NCBI RefSeq assembly: GCF_002294985.1
Contig: NZ_NSGE01000007.1
Coordinates: forward strand, 226,971-290,970
DNA: 64,000 bases
Source: Mesorhizobium sp. WSM3862
GTDB taxonomy: Bacteria > Pseudomonadota > Alphaproteobacteria > Rhizobiales > Rhizobiaceae
Direction: 5' to 3'
Both the position numbers and the translations under genes were made by a program. Positions 1 to 8,525 of this stretch are shown here, piece after piece. The first letter of the stretch is position 1; each line of letters opens with the position of its first letter. Below the pieces are notes generated by a model. It saw only the letters and a list, made by a program, of their open reading frames with translations, ran no database searches and was not told where the DNA came from.

Positions 1-481
1 CGACATAGTCCTCGATCATCGGCCGGCCGCCGCCGGAATAGCCGGAGATGCCGTTGACGGTGACGGGGAAATCGGCAGGCAGCAGGCCGGCCGAGACCAG
101 CGGACGCAGCGTCGCGATAGGGCCCTGCGGCCAGCAGCCGGGATTGGCGATGCGTTTTGCACTGGCGATCTTGTTGGCCTGATCCTTGTCCATTTCGGCA
201 AAGCCGTATTCCCAGCCTTCGGCCACACGATGCGCGGTCGAAGCGTCGATGACCTTGGTCGTATCGTTCTCGATCAGCGATACGCTTTCCTTGGCCGCGG
301 CATCCGGCAGGCAGAGGATCGCGACATCGGCGGCGTTGAGGAATTCGGCCCTGGCCGCGGCTTCCTTGCGGCGGTCGGCGGGAATGGAGATGATCTCCAG
401 ATCGCCGCGGTCGGCCAGCAGCGCCCTGATCTGCAGGCCTGTCGTGCCATGTTCGCCGTCAATGAAGATTTTCGGTTTCAT
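1..481 (-). CDS. argC: N-acetyl-gamma-glutamyl-phosphate reductase, short type (3' end cut by window)
   Basis: NADPH-dependent reduction of N-acetylglutamyl phosphate to the semialdehyde in arginine synthesis, in the cytoplasm. The first 160 codons are visible. They show an N-terminal dinucleotide-fold start with GEHGTTGLQ at residues 9-17 and the catalytic cysteine (Cys116) in NPGCWPQ, followed by NGISGYSGGG. The usual tyrosine after the cysteine is tryptophan, which fits the short ArgC class of about 310 residues found in rhizobia. The ATG at 481 is chosen because the protein begins MKPKIFIDG. The rest of the gene lies beyond the left edge. A 29-bp gap separates it from the agmatinase-family gene upstream, so the two may be co-transcribed. 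Confidence 0.93.
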   Translation of the reverse strand, partial: MKPKIFIDGEHGTTGLQIRALLADRGDLEIISIPADRRKEAAARAEFLNAADVAILCLPDAAAKESVSLIENDTTKVIDASTAHRVAEGWEYGFAEMDKDQANKIASAKRIANPGCWPQGPIATLRPLVSAGLLPADFPVTVNGISGYSGGGRPMIEDYV

Positions 482-510
482 CGGTTGCCAAAATCCCTGC
501 GATTCCAGAG

Positions 511-1512
511 CTATATGCCTTGAGCGTTATGTAGTACGGCATGAGTGCCGTTGTTCAGGTCGTCGAGCCGCGCCTTCCTTTCGGCCACCAGGCCGAGATA
601 GTGCATGGCGATGATCGATCCGGCGATCGCCGTAATATCGGCATGATCATAGGCCGGCGCAACCTCGACGACGTCGGCACCGACGATATCGATCTGGCCG
701 AGTTGGCGCAGCGTCGAAAGCATCTTGGCCGAAGACGGGCCGCCGGCCACAGGCGTGCCGGTGCCCGGCGCGAACGCCGGATCGAGGCAATCGATGTCGA
801 AGGTAAGATAGGTCTTCCTGCCGCCTGTGCGCTCCACGATCGCGTAGGCGATGTCGGAGGCGCGCATCTCCTCGACTTCATGGCCGTAGATGATCTTGAT
901 ACCGAACGTGTCCGGCGCATGGGTGCGGATGCCGATCTGGATCGAGCGGTCTGGATCGATGACGCCTTCTTTGACCGCGCGGGCGACGAAGGAGCCGTGA
1001 TCGATGCGCCTGCCGTCGTCCGGCCAGGTGTCCTGATGCGCGTCGAACTGCACCAGGGCCAGCGGCCCATGGATCGCTGCATGCGCCTTCAGCAGCGGCC
1101 AAGTGACGAAATGATCGCCGCCGAGCGTCAAAAGAAATGCGCCTGAGCTCAGGATCTTGGCCGCCTCGCGCTCGATCGTACCGGGCGTCTTCTGGTGGTT
1201 GCCGCTGTCGAGCAGGCAATCGCCGTAGTCGACCACGGCGAGCTGTTCGAACAGGTCGCGCGAGAACGGATATTGCGGATCGTTGTCGAGGATCGCCGAG
1301 GCGCGGCGAATCGCCTGCGGCCCGAAGCGCGCGCCGGGACGATTGGTGACCGCGGCGTCGAAGGGAATGCCCCACACGACGGCGTCCGCGCCCTTCGCAT
1401 CCTTCGTATATTTGCGCCGCATGAACGACAGCGCGCCGGCATAGGTCGGCTCGAGCGACGCCCCCGTTTTGGAACGGGCGGTGAAGGCGTGGTCGATCTC
1501 TTGGTTCGCCAT
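511..1512 (-). CDS. speB: agmatinase / ureohydrolase family protein
   Basis: Mn-dependent ureohydrolase, probably agmatine to putrescine plus urea. The 333 residues carry the family metal-binding motifs: GGDHF (131-135), DAHQD (157-161) and DIDCLDPAFAPGTGTP (from 239). An in-frame ATG at 1545 would add 11 residues, but the ATG at 1512 has a GAGGAC ribosome site 5 bases upstream and is preferred. Rhizobial genomes hold several paralogues (agmatinase, guanidinobutyrase, arginase-like), so the substrate is not certain from sequence. It lies just upstream of argC on the same strand, which suits a role in arginine and polyamine turnover. Confidence 0.85.
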   Translation of the reverse strand: MANQEIDHAFTARSKTGASLEPTYAGALSFMRRKYTKDAKGADAVVWGIPFDAAVTNRPGARFGPQAIRRASAILDNDPQYPFSRDLFEQLAVVDYGDCLLDSGNHQKTPGTIEREAAKILSSGAFLLTLGGDHFVTWPLLKAHAAIHGPLALVQFDAHQDTWPDDGRRIDHGSFVARAVKEGVIDPDRSIQIGIRTHAPDTFGIKIIYGHEVEEMRASDIAYAIVERTGGRKTYLTFDIDCLDPAFAPGTGTPVAGGPSSAKMLSTLRQLGQIDIVGADVVEVAPAYDHADITAIAGSIIAMHYLGLVAERKARLDDLNNGTHAVLHNAQGI

Positions 1513-1744
1513 TACGGGTCCTCGGTTGTCATCGGGGAGCCACAACTACAGAACCGGCACGCAACTTGCCAGTCACAGCTTGCCGATATCGAGCGGCGCT
1601 CGAGGAGTGCCACGGCAGCACAGGATTTGTCTCGCCATGACGCCTCGCCAAACAAATTTGAGCAAACAGCTAGCCGGCTTCGTTCACCTCCCTGTCATGG
1701 GCATCGCCTAACCGGGTCCCGACCCGGAACGGAGCGATTCCCCG

Positions 1745-2803
1745 ATGCGAACACTCTGGCTGAGCCTTCTTCTGTCTGCCGCGCTTGCGACTGCCTCGAG
1801 TCAAACCTTAGCCGGTGAGACGCGCGCCGCCCAAATCCTCGACCGCTTCGAACACGCCAACCAGTGGCGCGACCATGTGATGATCGCGGCGCATCGGGCC
1901 GGCAGCATGCAGGCCGGCAAGACGCTTTATGCCGAGAATTCGCTTGCCGCGGTCGAGGGCTCGATCGCGAGCGGCGCCGAGATAGTCGAGGTCGATGTGA
2001 GGCGCTCGAAGGACGGCGCGTTCGTCATCATGCATGACAGCTGGCTCGACCGTACCACGAACTGCAAGGGCGAGGTGGTGGAATATACGCAGGCGCAGCT
2101 GAAGAAGTGCCGGCTGGTGATCGAGGGCACCGGCGCCGTCACCAGCGAGCCGGTGTCGACGCTGCGCGAAATGCTGCTGACGACCAAGGACAGGATCCTG
2201 ATCAATCTCGACAACAAGCTCGAGGTGACGGACCTGCCCGGCATGATCGCGGTTGCCCGCGATCTCGGCATGGCCGATCAGGTGATCGTCAAGGAGAACC
2301 TGTGGAACCAGGCGCGCATTGAAGCCGCGAAGGCCGCGCTCGCCCAGGCGGGCGGCGGCTTCCAGTTCATGCCGATCCTTGCCGATGACGCCGTGCACGA
2401 TGCCGCCTTTGCCGGCGAGGTCGACAAGGCGTTCGCGCCACGCGCTATCGAGCTGATCAACTGGCGCAACGGCGCCGAGACGCTGACCGCAAACGGCGGC
2501 CCGCTGTTCAGCACGCGCATGCGGGCTACAGCCGTCCGCGGCGACTGGCACCTCTGGGCCGATACCTATGCCATCGTCAACAAGCCGGGCGGCTTCCTTG
2601 CCGGCGGCCGTGGCGACGAGCTGGCGGTCGCTGCCAGCCTGCCGCGCGAGGCTTGGGGTTTCTGGGTCGATCGCGGCGCCACCATCATCCAGACCGACGA
2701 GCCAAAAGCGGTGATCGAATGGCTGGCTGCCAATGGCTATCGCGTACCGTACACGACGGACATCAAGCAAGCCGAGTCGGCGCATACGGCCAGTATTAAT
2801 TAA
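1745..2803 (+). CDS. secreted glycerophosphodiester phosphodiesterase
   Basis: Hydrolyses glycerophosphodiesters to glycerol-3-phosphate and an alcohol, probably in the periplasm. It is 352 residues with a signal peptide (hydrophobic 4-18, likely cleavage near LAGE at 22-25). GDPD motifs are present: HRAG at 50-53, ENS at 64-66, EVDVRRSKDG at 82-91, and HDSWLDRTT from 97. His50 and His97 are the expected catalytic pair. It stands alone, about 230 bp from the divergent agmatinase-family gene. It could supply glycerol-3-phosphate and choline-type head groups from membrane lipids; the actual substrate is not readable. Confidence 0.88.
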   Translation: MRTLWLSLLLSAALATASSQTLAGETRAAQILDRFEHANQWRDHVMIAAHRAGSMQAGKTLYAENSLAAVEGSIASGAEIVEVDVRRSKDGAFVIMHDSWLDRTTNCKGEVVEYTQAQLKKCRLVIEGTGAVTSEPVSTLREMLLTTKDRILINLDNKLEVTDLPGMIAVARDLGMADQVIVKENLWNQARIEAAKAALAQAGGGFQFMPILADDAVHDAAFAGEVDKAFAPRAIELINWRNGAETLTANGGPLFSTRMRATAVRGDWHLWADTYAIVNKPGGFLAGGRGDELAVAASLPREAWGFWVDRGATIIQTDEPKAVIEWLAANGYRVPYTTDIKQAESAHTASIN

Positions 2804-2819
2804 GCTGACGTCGGCGCTT

Positions 2820-2993
2820 CACCCCGCCCGGCGCTTCGCGCCGACCTCCCCATCGAGGGAGCTAGAGCGTCGTGCCAGCCTGCCGTCGCTGCATGCCTGC
2901 GATATTCATGAAATGCTAAACCCGTTTGAGCGAAAAGCGCGGCGCCTTACCTCCCCTTGATGGGGAGGTCGCGCTGCAGGCGCGGGCGGGGTG
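2820..2993. repeat. inverted repeat pair, about 41 bp arms
   Basis: The stretch 2820-2860 (CACCCCGCCCG...) is matched in inverted orientation by 2952-2993 (...GCGGGCGGGGTG), with a few differences in the middle of each arm. The arms flank about 90 bp that hold no gene. Each arm itself contains a short palindrome (CCTCCCC...GGGGAGG in the right arm). It looks like a rhizobial intergenic palindromic element and lies between the GDPD gene and the aldo/keto reductase remnant. Assignment to a named family is not possible here. Confidence 0.7.
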
Positions 2994-3003
2994 CTGCGCC
3001 AAC

Positions 3004-3678
3004 CTACGCCGCTTTCGCCACCCCATTCAACTCGCGCAGCACATCCGCCGACAGCTCCAGCTCCGCTGCCGCAAGGTTCTCGCGCAGATGCCCGACCGAC
3101 GACGTGCCCGGGATCAAAAGGACGTTGGGCGAACGCTGCAACAACCACGCCAGCGCAACCTGCATCGGCGTCGCGCCGAGCCGCTCGGCCACGCCGGACA
3201 GCGTCGAGGATTGCAACGGGCTGAAGCCGCCAAGCGGAAAGAACGGCACATAGGCGATGCCGTGGCGCGCCAGTTCATCGATCAGCGCGTCGTCGTCGCG
3301 ATGCGCCAGATTGTACTGGTTCTGCACACAGACGATGTCGCAAATCTTGCGGCCTTCCTGGATTTGCGCTCGGGTGACGTTGCTCAAGCCGATATTGCGC
3401 ACCAGGCCCTTGCGCTGAAGCTCGGCGAGCTTGGTGACCTGCGCCTCGATGGAGCCCTCCGCTGGACCATGCATCCCGAACATGATGCGCAGATTGACGA
3501 CGTCCATCACCTCGCGGCCAAGATTGCGAAGATTATCATGTACGGCCTGTTCGAGCTCATCGGCTGTGAAGGCCGGCAGCCAGGAAGCATCTTCGCCACG
3601 ACGGGCGCCGATCTTTGTGACGATGGTGAGGTCGTCGGGGTAGGGCGATAGCGCCTTGCGGATCAGCTTGTTGGTGAC
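3004..3678 (-). pseudogene. aldo/keto reductase, 5' truncated
   Basis: About 224 C-terminal codons of an NADP-dependent aldo/keto reductase remain, from VTNKLIRKALSPYPDDL onward, including VTKIGARR (the conserved Lys strand), GLVRNIGLSN and the cofactor segment LIPGTSS. The normal first 50-60 residues, with the catalytic Asp and Tyr of the DTADxYG region, are absent. The reading frame runs open into the remains of a LysR gene on the other strand and offers no credible start. An internal ATG at 3510 would give only 168 residues without an active site. I infer a non-functional remnant. Confidence 0.8.
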
Positions 3679-4530
3679 TTTCGCGAAGCAGCTCGCGCCA
3701 CGGCCGGCAGCGCGTCAGCGCTCAGCGAAGCCATCCGCCGTCTGGAAACCCAACTCGGTGTTCGGCTCTTAAACCGCACCACGCGCAGCGTTGCTTTGAC
3801 CGAGGCTGGTGCCAGCCTGCTGGCGCGGCTCGGCCCCGCATTGGGCGAGGTAGAAGCTGCGCTCGATGTGGTGAACGGCTTTCGCGACCGGCCCGCCGGA
3901 ACGTTGCGTCTCAACGTGCCGATAAGCGCCTCGCGGCTGGTGCTGCCCAAAATCGTTCCGGGATTTCTCGCGGCCTATCCCGCCATTCGCCTGGAGGTGA
4001 TCGCCGAGGAGAACTTTGTCGATGTGCTGGTGGCCGGCTGCGACGCCGGAATCCGCTATGACGAGCGGCTGGAGCAGGACATGATCGCGGTGCCGATCGG
4101 ACCGCGCGCGCAGCGCTTCACGACCTCCGCCGCGCCGTCCTACCTTGACCGGCACGGTCGGCCGCAGCACCCGCGCGACCTGCTTGGCCATGCCTGCGTG
4201 CGCGGCCGCTTTCCGAGCGGGGTCATGACGCCCTGGGAGTTCGAGCGGGACGGCGAGGTGGTGCGGGTCGATCCCACGGGGCCATTGGTCGTCAGCATCG
4301 GTGGAGGCGTCGATCTAGCTGTCGATGCGGCGATCGCCGGCGTCGGCATCCTTTGGCTCTTCGAGGACTGGGTGCGCCCGTATTTCGACAGCGGCGTTCT
4401 GGAACCGGTGCTCCAGCCCTGGTGGCAAAGCTTCTCGGGGCCGTTTCTTTATTACCCTGGCCGGCGCTTGGTGCCGGCACCGCTGCGCGCCTTCATCGAC
4501 TACATAAAAACCCCGGCCGGGCACTGGTGA
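3673..4530 (+). pseudogene. LysR-family transcriptional regulator, 5' truncated
   Basis: The frame reads from GDFREAARATAGSASALSE into the recognition helix and wing (AIRRLETQLGVRLLNR) and continues through a complete LysR substrate-binding domain to PAGHW. The first 15-20 residues of the winged helix-turn-helix and any usable start codon are missing: a TAG lies in frame at 3649 and no ATG, GTG or TTG with a ribosome site follows before the helix. A TTG at 3796 would remove the whole DNA-binding domain. It abuts the truncated aldo/keto reductase head to head, so both ends were probably lost in one deletion. Confidence 0.78.
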
Positions 4531-4535
4531 CGGAA

Positions 4536-4566
4536 ACAAAAAAGCCGCCCGGAGGCGGCCTTTTCG
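4536..4566 (-). terminator. terminator of rplM-rpsI
   Basis: GCCGCC (4544-4549) pairs with GGCGGC (4554-4559) around a 4-base loop; on the minus strand the stem is followed by six T. It lies 30 bp past the rpsI stop. The plus-strand side has four T, so it may also end the LysR remnant transcript. Confidence 0.85.
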
Positions 4567-4588
4567 AAATGCTTGGACTTCGCAGCGC

Positions 4589-5065
4589 TTAGCGCTTCGA
4601 GAACTGGAAGCTGCGGCGGGCCTTGGCCTTGCCGTACTTCTTACGCTCGACCACGCGGCTGTCGCGGGTGAGGAAGCCGCCCTTCTTGAGCACCGAACGC
4701 AGGCCCGGCTCGTAATAGGTCAGCGCCTTGGAGATGCCGTGACGCACGGCGCCCGCCTGGCCGGAGAGACCGCCGCCGATGACGGTGGCGACGATGTCGT
4801 ACTGGCCGGCGCGGTTGGCGGCGACGATCGGCTGGTTGAGGATCATCTGCAGCACGGGACGCGCGAAATAGGTCGCGAATTCCTTGTCGTTGACGATGAT
4901 CTTGCCGGAGCCCGGCTTCACCCAGACGCGCGCGATGGCGTTCTTGCGCTTGCCGGTGGCATAGGCGCGGCCCGACTTGTCGAGCTTCTGGACGTGGACA
5001 GGCGCGGCCGGCTGCGCGGCGGTCGTGACAGTCCCGAGTTCTGCGAGCGAGGAAAGCTCAGCCAT
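4589..5065 (-). CDS. rpsI: 30S ribosomal protein S9
   Basis: Small-subunit protein whose C-terminal tail reaches the P-site tRNA. It has 158 residues: an N-terminal extension of about 34 residues usual in alphaproteobacteria, the core GKRKNAIARVWVKPGSGKI, and the basic tail ending FSKR. The start codon ATG overlaps the rplM stop by one base (TAATG at 5063-5067), which points to translational coupling. It is the second gene of the rplM-rpsI operon and is closed by a strong terminator. Confidence 0.98.
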   Translation of the reverse strand: MAELSSLAELGTVTTAAQPAAPVHVQKLDKSGRAYATGKRKNAIARVWVKPGSGKIIVNDKEFATYFARPVLQMILNQPIVAANRAGQYDIVATVIGGGLSGQAGAVRHGISKALTYYEPGLRSVLKKGGFLTRDSRVVERKKYGKAKARRSFQFSKR

Positions 5066-5529
5066 TACGAGGCCCTCTTGTTCTTGGAGTTCAGCTTGGC
5101 CACGTCGAGCGTGACGGGCTGCTGGGCCGCGTGCGGATGCTCAGTGCCTGCATAGACGCGGAGATTCTTCATCTGGCGGCGGCCAAGCGGGCCGCGCGGG
5201 ATCATGCGCTCCACAGCCTTCTCGACGACGCGCTCGGGGAAGCGGCCCTCGAGCAGCTGGCGCGCGGTGCGCTCCTTGATGCCGCCGGGATGGCCGGTGT
5301 GCCAGTAATAGACCTTGTCGGTGTACTTCTTGCCGGTGAACACCACCTTGTCGGCATTGATGACGATGACATTGTCGCCATCATCGACATGCGGGGTGAA
5401 AGTGGGCTTGTGCTTGCCGCGCAGATGGTTGGCGATGACAGTGGCAAGGCGGCCGACGACGAGACCCTCGGCGTCGATCAGCACCCACTTCTTCACCACA
5501 TCCGCAGGCTTCTGCGAAAAGGTAGCCAT
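5065..5529 (-). CDS. rplM: 50S ribosomal protein L13
   Basis: Early-assembly large-subunit protein that binds 23S rRNA. It has 154 residues and the family signatures KPADVVKKWVLIDAEG near the N-terminus, VGRLAT, and AVERMIPRGPLGR. It is the first gene of the rplM-rpsI operon. The leader upstream (5530-5620) holds a short hairpin (5552-5570, UUCG loop on the transcript) that could serve autoregulation; this is inference only. Confidence 0.98.
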   Translation of the reverse strand: MATFSQKPADVVKKWVLIDAEGLVVGRLATVIANHLRGKHKPTFTPHVDDGDNVIVINADKVVFTGKKYTDKVYYWHTGHPGGIKERTARQLLEGRFPERVVEKAVERMIPRGPLGRRQMKNLRVYAGTEHPHAAQQPVTLDVAKLNSKNKRAS

Positions 5530-5627
5530 GTTTTGCTCTCAGGTTGACCGTCCTGTCCGCGAACGGCAGGAACAGGCGTTTTTTGTTGCTTGAATTGACG
5601 GAGAGGCCAAGCCGTCCGGCAATAACA

Positions 5628-5654
5628 AAACGGCGGCCCTTGCGGCCGCTGTTT
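5628..5654 (-). terminator. terminator of the PaaI-type thioesterase gene
   Basis: AAACGGCGGCC (5628-5638) pairs with GGCCGCTGTTT (5644-5654) across a 5-base loop, with one mismatch. On the minus strand the stem ends in a T-rich tract. It lies 100 bp downstream of the thioesterase stop and upstream of rplM. Confidence 0.7.
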
Positions 5655-5753
5655 CGTGACGGCTTATAGGCGAGGGTGCCGGATGCGTCAAGCCAAGCGG
5701 AAACTCTACTGGCGCTGAAAATAAAGCAAAAACAATCAATTGGCGAAACGGTA

Positions 5754-6215
5754 TTATTTTACCTCATCCATTCGCTTCGGCGGGATCGAATAGGTCCCTG
5801 TGGCGTGGGCCACCGTGTGCCGGTCGGCCCCGGCGACGATGTCGATGTCGAAGACCATCAGGCTCTTTCCGAGCTTAAGGATACGGCAATGGCCGTCGAT
5901 CGGTCCGGCCTCGGCCTTGCGCATGAAGTTGATGTTGAGATTGGTCGTCACCGAAAGCGCATCCGGCCCGGCATGGCTGAGCACGCACACATAACCGCCA
6001 ATGTCGGCAAGCGTGAACAGGGCTGGACCCGAGACCGTGCCGCCGGGGCGCAGATGGCGCTGGTCGGCATTGAGCCGCACCGTGCAGCCGCCCGGAAACA
6101 CTTCCAGCGCCTCATAGAAGGAGAACTGGTCGTTGAGCTGCGGATAGACGTTTGCCATCAGCGCGTTGACTTCGGCCGCGGTCAGCACCGGCTTGAGATT
6201 GCTTTGAGCGGGCAT
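5754..6215 (-). CDS. PaaI/YigI-type hotdog-fold thioesterase
   Basis: Likely hydrolyses an acyl-CoA thioester in the cytoplasm. The 153 residues fit a single hotdog domain: the helix region GTVSGPALFTLADIGGYVCVLS (around 75-100) carries the Asp typical of PaaI-like enzymes, followed by the strand TTNLNINFMRKAEAG. It is transcribed away from a crotonase-fold gene 148 bp off, so the two may act on related CoA substrates. Substrate unknown. Confidence 0.8.
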   Translation of the reverse strand: MPAQSNLKPVLTAAEVNALMANVYPQLNDQFSFYEALEVFPGGCTVRLNADQRHLRPGGTVSGPALFTLADIGGYVCVLSHAGPDALSVTTNLNINFMRKAEAGPIDGHCRILKLGKSLMVFDIDIVAGADRHTVAHATGTYSIPPKRMDEVK

Positions 6216-6363
6216 GCGCGATTCCTATATACGGGAAGTTCCAGACGGCGCGCCTGGACCAAACGGTGCCACGGAGAAAACACGTCTCGCGGCTGTTCTT
6301 CAATCGGCAGCATGTTAGTTCTGTTGCTCCATGACCCGGGACCGCTGATCGAGAGGTTCAAAA

Positions 6364-7185
6364 ATGGCCGAAGTCGTTGCCATCAAGCCCGCCGTCGCCG
6401 ACGGCCCGGTTCTTGTCAGCCAAGACAAGGGCGTGCTGCGACTCACCCTTGCAAGCCCGCCGGCCAACGCGCTGTCGCTGGCGACGATGGCGGCGCTGCA
6501 GGCCGAGTTCGACCGCGTGAAGGACGACAAATCCGTACGCGTCATCATCCTGGCAGCGTCAGGCAAAGTGTTTTGCGCCGGCCACGACCTCAAGGAAATG
6601 ACGGCGCACCGCGCCGAACCGGATCGCGGCCGCGCCTTCTTCGAAAAGACCTTTGTCGCCTGCGCAAAGCTGATGCAGACCATCGTTCGCCATCCGAGGC
6701 CGGTGATCGCCGAGGTCGACGGTCTGGCTACCGCGGCCGGATTGCAGCTTGTCGCGAGCTGCGACCTCGCCATCGCCTCGCACGAAGCGACCTTCTGCAC
6801 GCCCGGCGTCAATATCGGCCTGTTCTGCTCGACGCCGATGGTTGCGCTGTCGCGCAACGTCTCGCGCAAGCAGGCGATGGAAATGCTTCTCACCGGCGAG
6901 ACGATCGATGCGGCGACGGCCAAGGAGTTCGGTCTCGTCAACCGGATCGTGCCGCGCGAATATCTGAATCAGGTTGTCAACAAATACGCGCAAACCGTTG
7001 CTTCAAAATCGTCTTTGGTGGTCAAGACCGGCAAGGAGGCGTTCTACACCCAGGCCGAAATGGGGCTGGCCGACGCCTACGCCTATACCGGCCGTGTGAT
7101 GGTGGAAAACATGCTGGCGCGCGACGCCGAGGAAGGCATCGGCGCCTTCATCGGCAAGCGCAAGCCGGAATGGGCCGACGAATAA
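6364..7185 (+). CDS. enoyl-CoA hydratase/isomerase family protein, ECHDC3-like
   Basis: Crotonase-fold protein of 273 residues. The oxyanion-hole region FCAGHDLKEM (70-79) and the fold core are intact. The two positions that hold catalytic glutamates in classical enoyl-CoA hydratase (rat Glu144 and Glu164) read Gln128 (AAGLQL) and Gly148 (TPGVNIGLFCSTP). The same pattern, including GLFCSTP, is known from the ECHDC3 branch, so plain hydratase activity is doubtful. The C-terminus RKPEWADE also matches that branch. Followed after 45 bp by the AAA ATPase gene on the same strand, so possibly co-transcribed. Confidence 0.88.
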   Translation: MAEVVAIKPAVADGPVLVSQDKGVLRLTLASPPANALSLATMAALQAEFDRVKDDKSVRVIILAASGKVFCAGHDLKEMTAHRAEPDRGRAFFEKTFVACAKLMQTIVRHPRPVIAEVDGLATAAGLQLVASCDLAIASHEATFCTPGVNIGLFCSTPMVALSRNVSRKQAMEMLLTGETIDAATAKEFGLVNRIVPREYLNQVVNKYAQTVASKSSLVVKTGKEAFYTQAEMGLADAYAYTGRVMVENMLARDAEEGIGAFIGKRKPEWADE

Positions 7186-7230
7186 TTGACCCGAGAATGC
7201 AGCGCGCTTTTTCATGATTGAAGGTCCGAC

Positions 7231-8007
7231 GTGGCTGCCCGCAAGCAACTGACGCGGCTGAAAGCGCCCTATCTCAAGCGCATTCTGCTTGAGTCTTCGC
7301 GCGTCGCGGATTGGGACGGATATCCATGGAGCCTGCCGATCTTCCGGGATCGCGAGTTCGAGTTCGAATTCACGTCGGCTATCACCATCATCGTTGGCGA
7401 GAACGGCACCCGCAAATCGACGCTGCTCGAAGCCATCGGCGCGCTGGCCGGCTATGACGAGGCCGGCGGCGGCAAAGGCTATATGCCCGTCGACCACTCA
7501 GGCGCCATCGACAAAAGTGGTGCTGCACTTGCCGCTGCGCTGCGCTGCCATTGGCTGCCGAAGGTCACCGCGGGCTGGTTCTTTCGGGCGGAGTCCTTTT
7601 ACTCCGTGGCTCGTTATCTTGACCAGGCGGCGCTGGAGTCTGGCGGAGCGCCGCCGGACTTCCTGTCATGGTCGCATGGCGAAGGGTTCATCCGCTTCTT
7701 CGAGGAACGCTGCCGACGACAGGGCATCTACATCCTCGACGAGCCCGAAAGCGCGCTCTCGCCGACGCGCCAGATCGAGTTGCTGAAGCTGCTTCAGCGC
7801 ATGGAGCGGTCCGGCACCGCGCAGGTGATCATGGCGACGCACTCTCCGTTGCTGATGGCCTGCCCGAACGCGCGGCTCTTCCGCATCAGCCGCATCGGCC
7901 TCGATCTGATTGATTTTCAGGACACCGATCATTTTCGCATGATGCGTGACTTCTGCAGCGATCCGGCTGCCTTTCTCGCCGATGCGCTGTATGAGGACGA
8001 GCCATGA
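7231..8007 (+). CDS. AAA family ATPase (SMC/ABC-like, COG3910 type) with altered Walker A
   Basis: Single-domain ABC/SMC-like ATPase of 258 residues. It has a nucleotide-binding segment IIVGENGTRKSTLLEAIG (53-70), an ABC-like signature SHGEGF (148-153), Walker B IYILDEPESAL (166-176) and a switch histidine in ATHSP (203-207). The Walker A residue normally Gly before Lys is Arg61 (codon CGC), an unusual change in an otherwise perfect motif. The start is GTG with AAGG 6 bases upstream. Its stop overlaps the next gene by ATGA. Function in this family is unknown; ATP binding may be weakened. Confidence 0.8.
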   Translation: MAARKQLTRLKAPYLKRILLESSRVADWDGYPWSLPIFRDREFEFEFTSAITIIVGENGTRKSTLLEAIGALAGYDEAGGGKGYMPVDHSGAIDKSGAALAAALRCHWLPKVTAGWFFRAESFYSVARYLDQAALESGGAPPDFLSWSHGEGFIRFFEERCRRQGIYILDEPESALSPTRQIELLKLLQRMERSGTAQVIMATHSPLLMACPNARLFRISRIGLDLIDFQDTDHFRMMRDFCSDPAAFLADALYEDEP

Positions 8008-8525
8008 ATCACGACGCCTACGACAACAGCTACATTGCCGGCATTCTGAACTCGGTGAAGACCATTGCCATGGTCGGCGCCTCGCCCAACGACGTGCGGC
8101 CGAGCTATTTCGTGCTGAAATATCTGCTGCCCAAGGGTTTTTCGGTGTTGCCGATCAATCCCGGTCATGCCGGAAAGCAGATCCTTGGACAGACGGTCTA
8201 TGCCAGCCTGGCCGACCTGCCGCATCCGGTCGACATGATCGACATTTTTCGCGGCTCGGCCGCTGTACCTGGCATCGTCGAGCAGGTACTGAAGCTCGAT
8301 CCGCTGCCGAAGGTCGTCTGGATGCAGCTTGGCGTTCGCCATGACGAGGCCGCCGCGCGCGCCGAGGCAGCCGGCATCAAGGTGGTCATGAACCGCTGTC
8401 CCAAGATCGAATATGGCAAGCTGTCGGGCGAGATCGGCTGGACCGGCGTCAACTCCGGCGTGCTGTCGTCGAAGAAGCCTTTGATGCGCAAGGGTTTCCA
8501 GAGTTTTGGCGTGCGCCAGAAATAG
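8004..8525 (+). CDS. CoA-binding domain protein, YccU type
   Basis: The 173 residues form a Rossmann-like CoA-binding domain: TIAMVGASPNDVRPSYFV (20-37) is the nucleotide loop and the tail has the conserved MNRCPKIEY (about 130-138). Family members bind CoA, but the reaction is not known. It overlaps the preceding ATPase by 4 bp (ATGA), so they are translationally coupled. A hairpin at 8553-8576 (CCGGGAA...TTCCCGG) follows the stop without a T-run. Confidence 0.82.
   Translation: MNHDAYDNSYIAGILNSVKTIAMVGASPNDVRPSYFVLKYLLPKGFSVLPINPGHAGKQILGQTVYASLADLPHPVDMIDIFRGSAAVPGIVEQVLKLDPLPKVVWMQLGVRHDEAAARAEAAGIKVVMNRCPKIEYGKLSGEIGWTGVNSGVLSSKKPLMRKGFQSFGVRQK

Noticed and set aside
5676..7217. 513-codon plus frame across thioesterase and crotonase genes
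   Set aside because: Low-complexity Arg-rich translation out of phase with both real genes.
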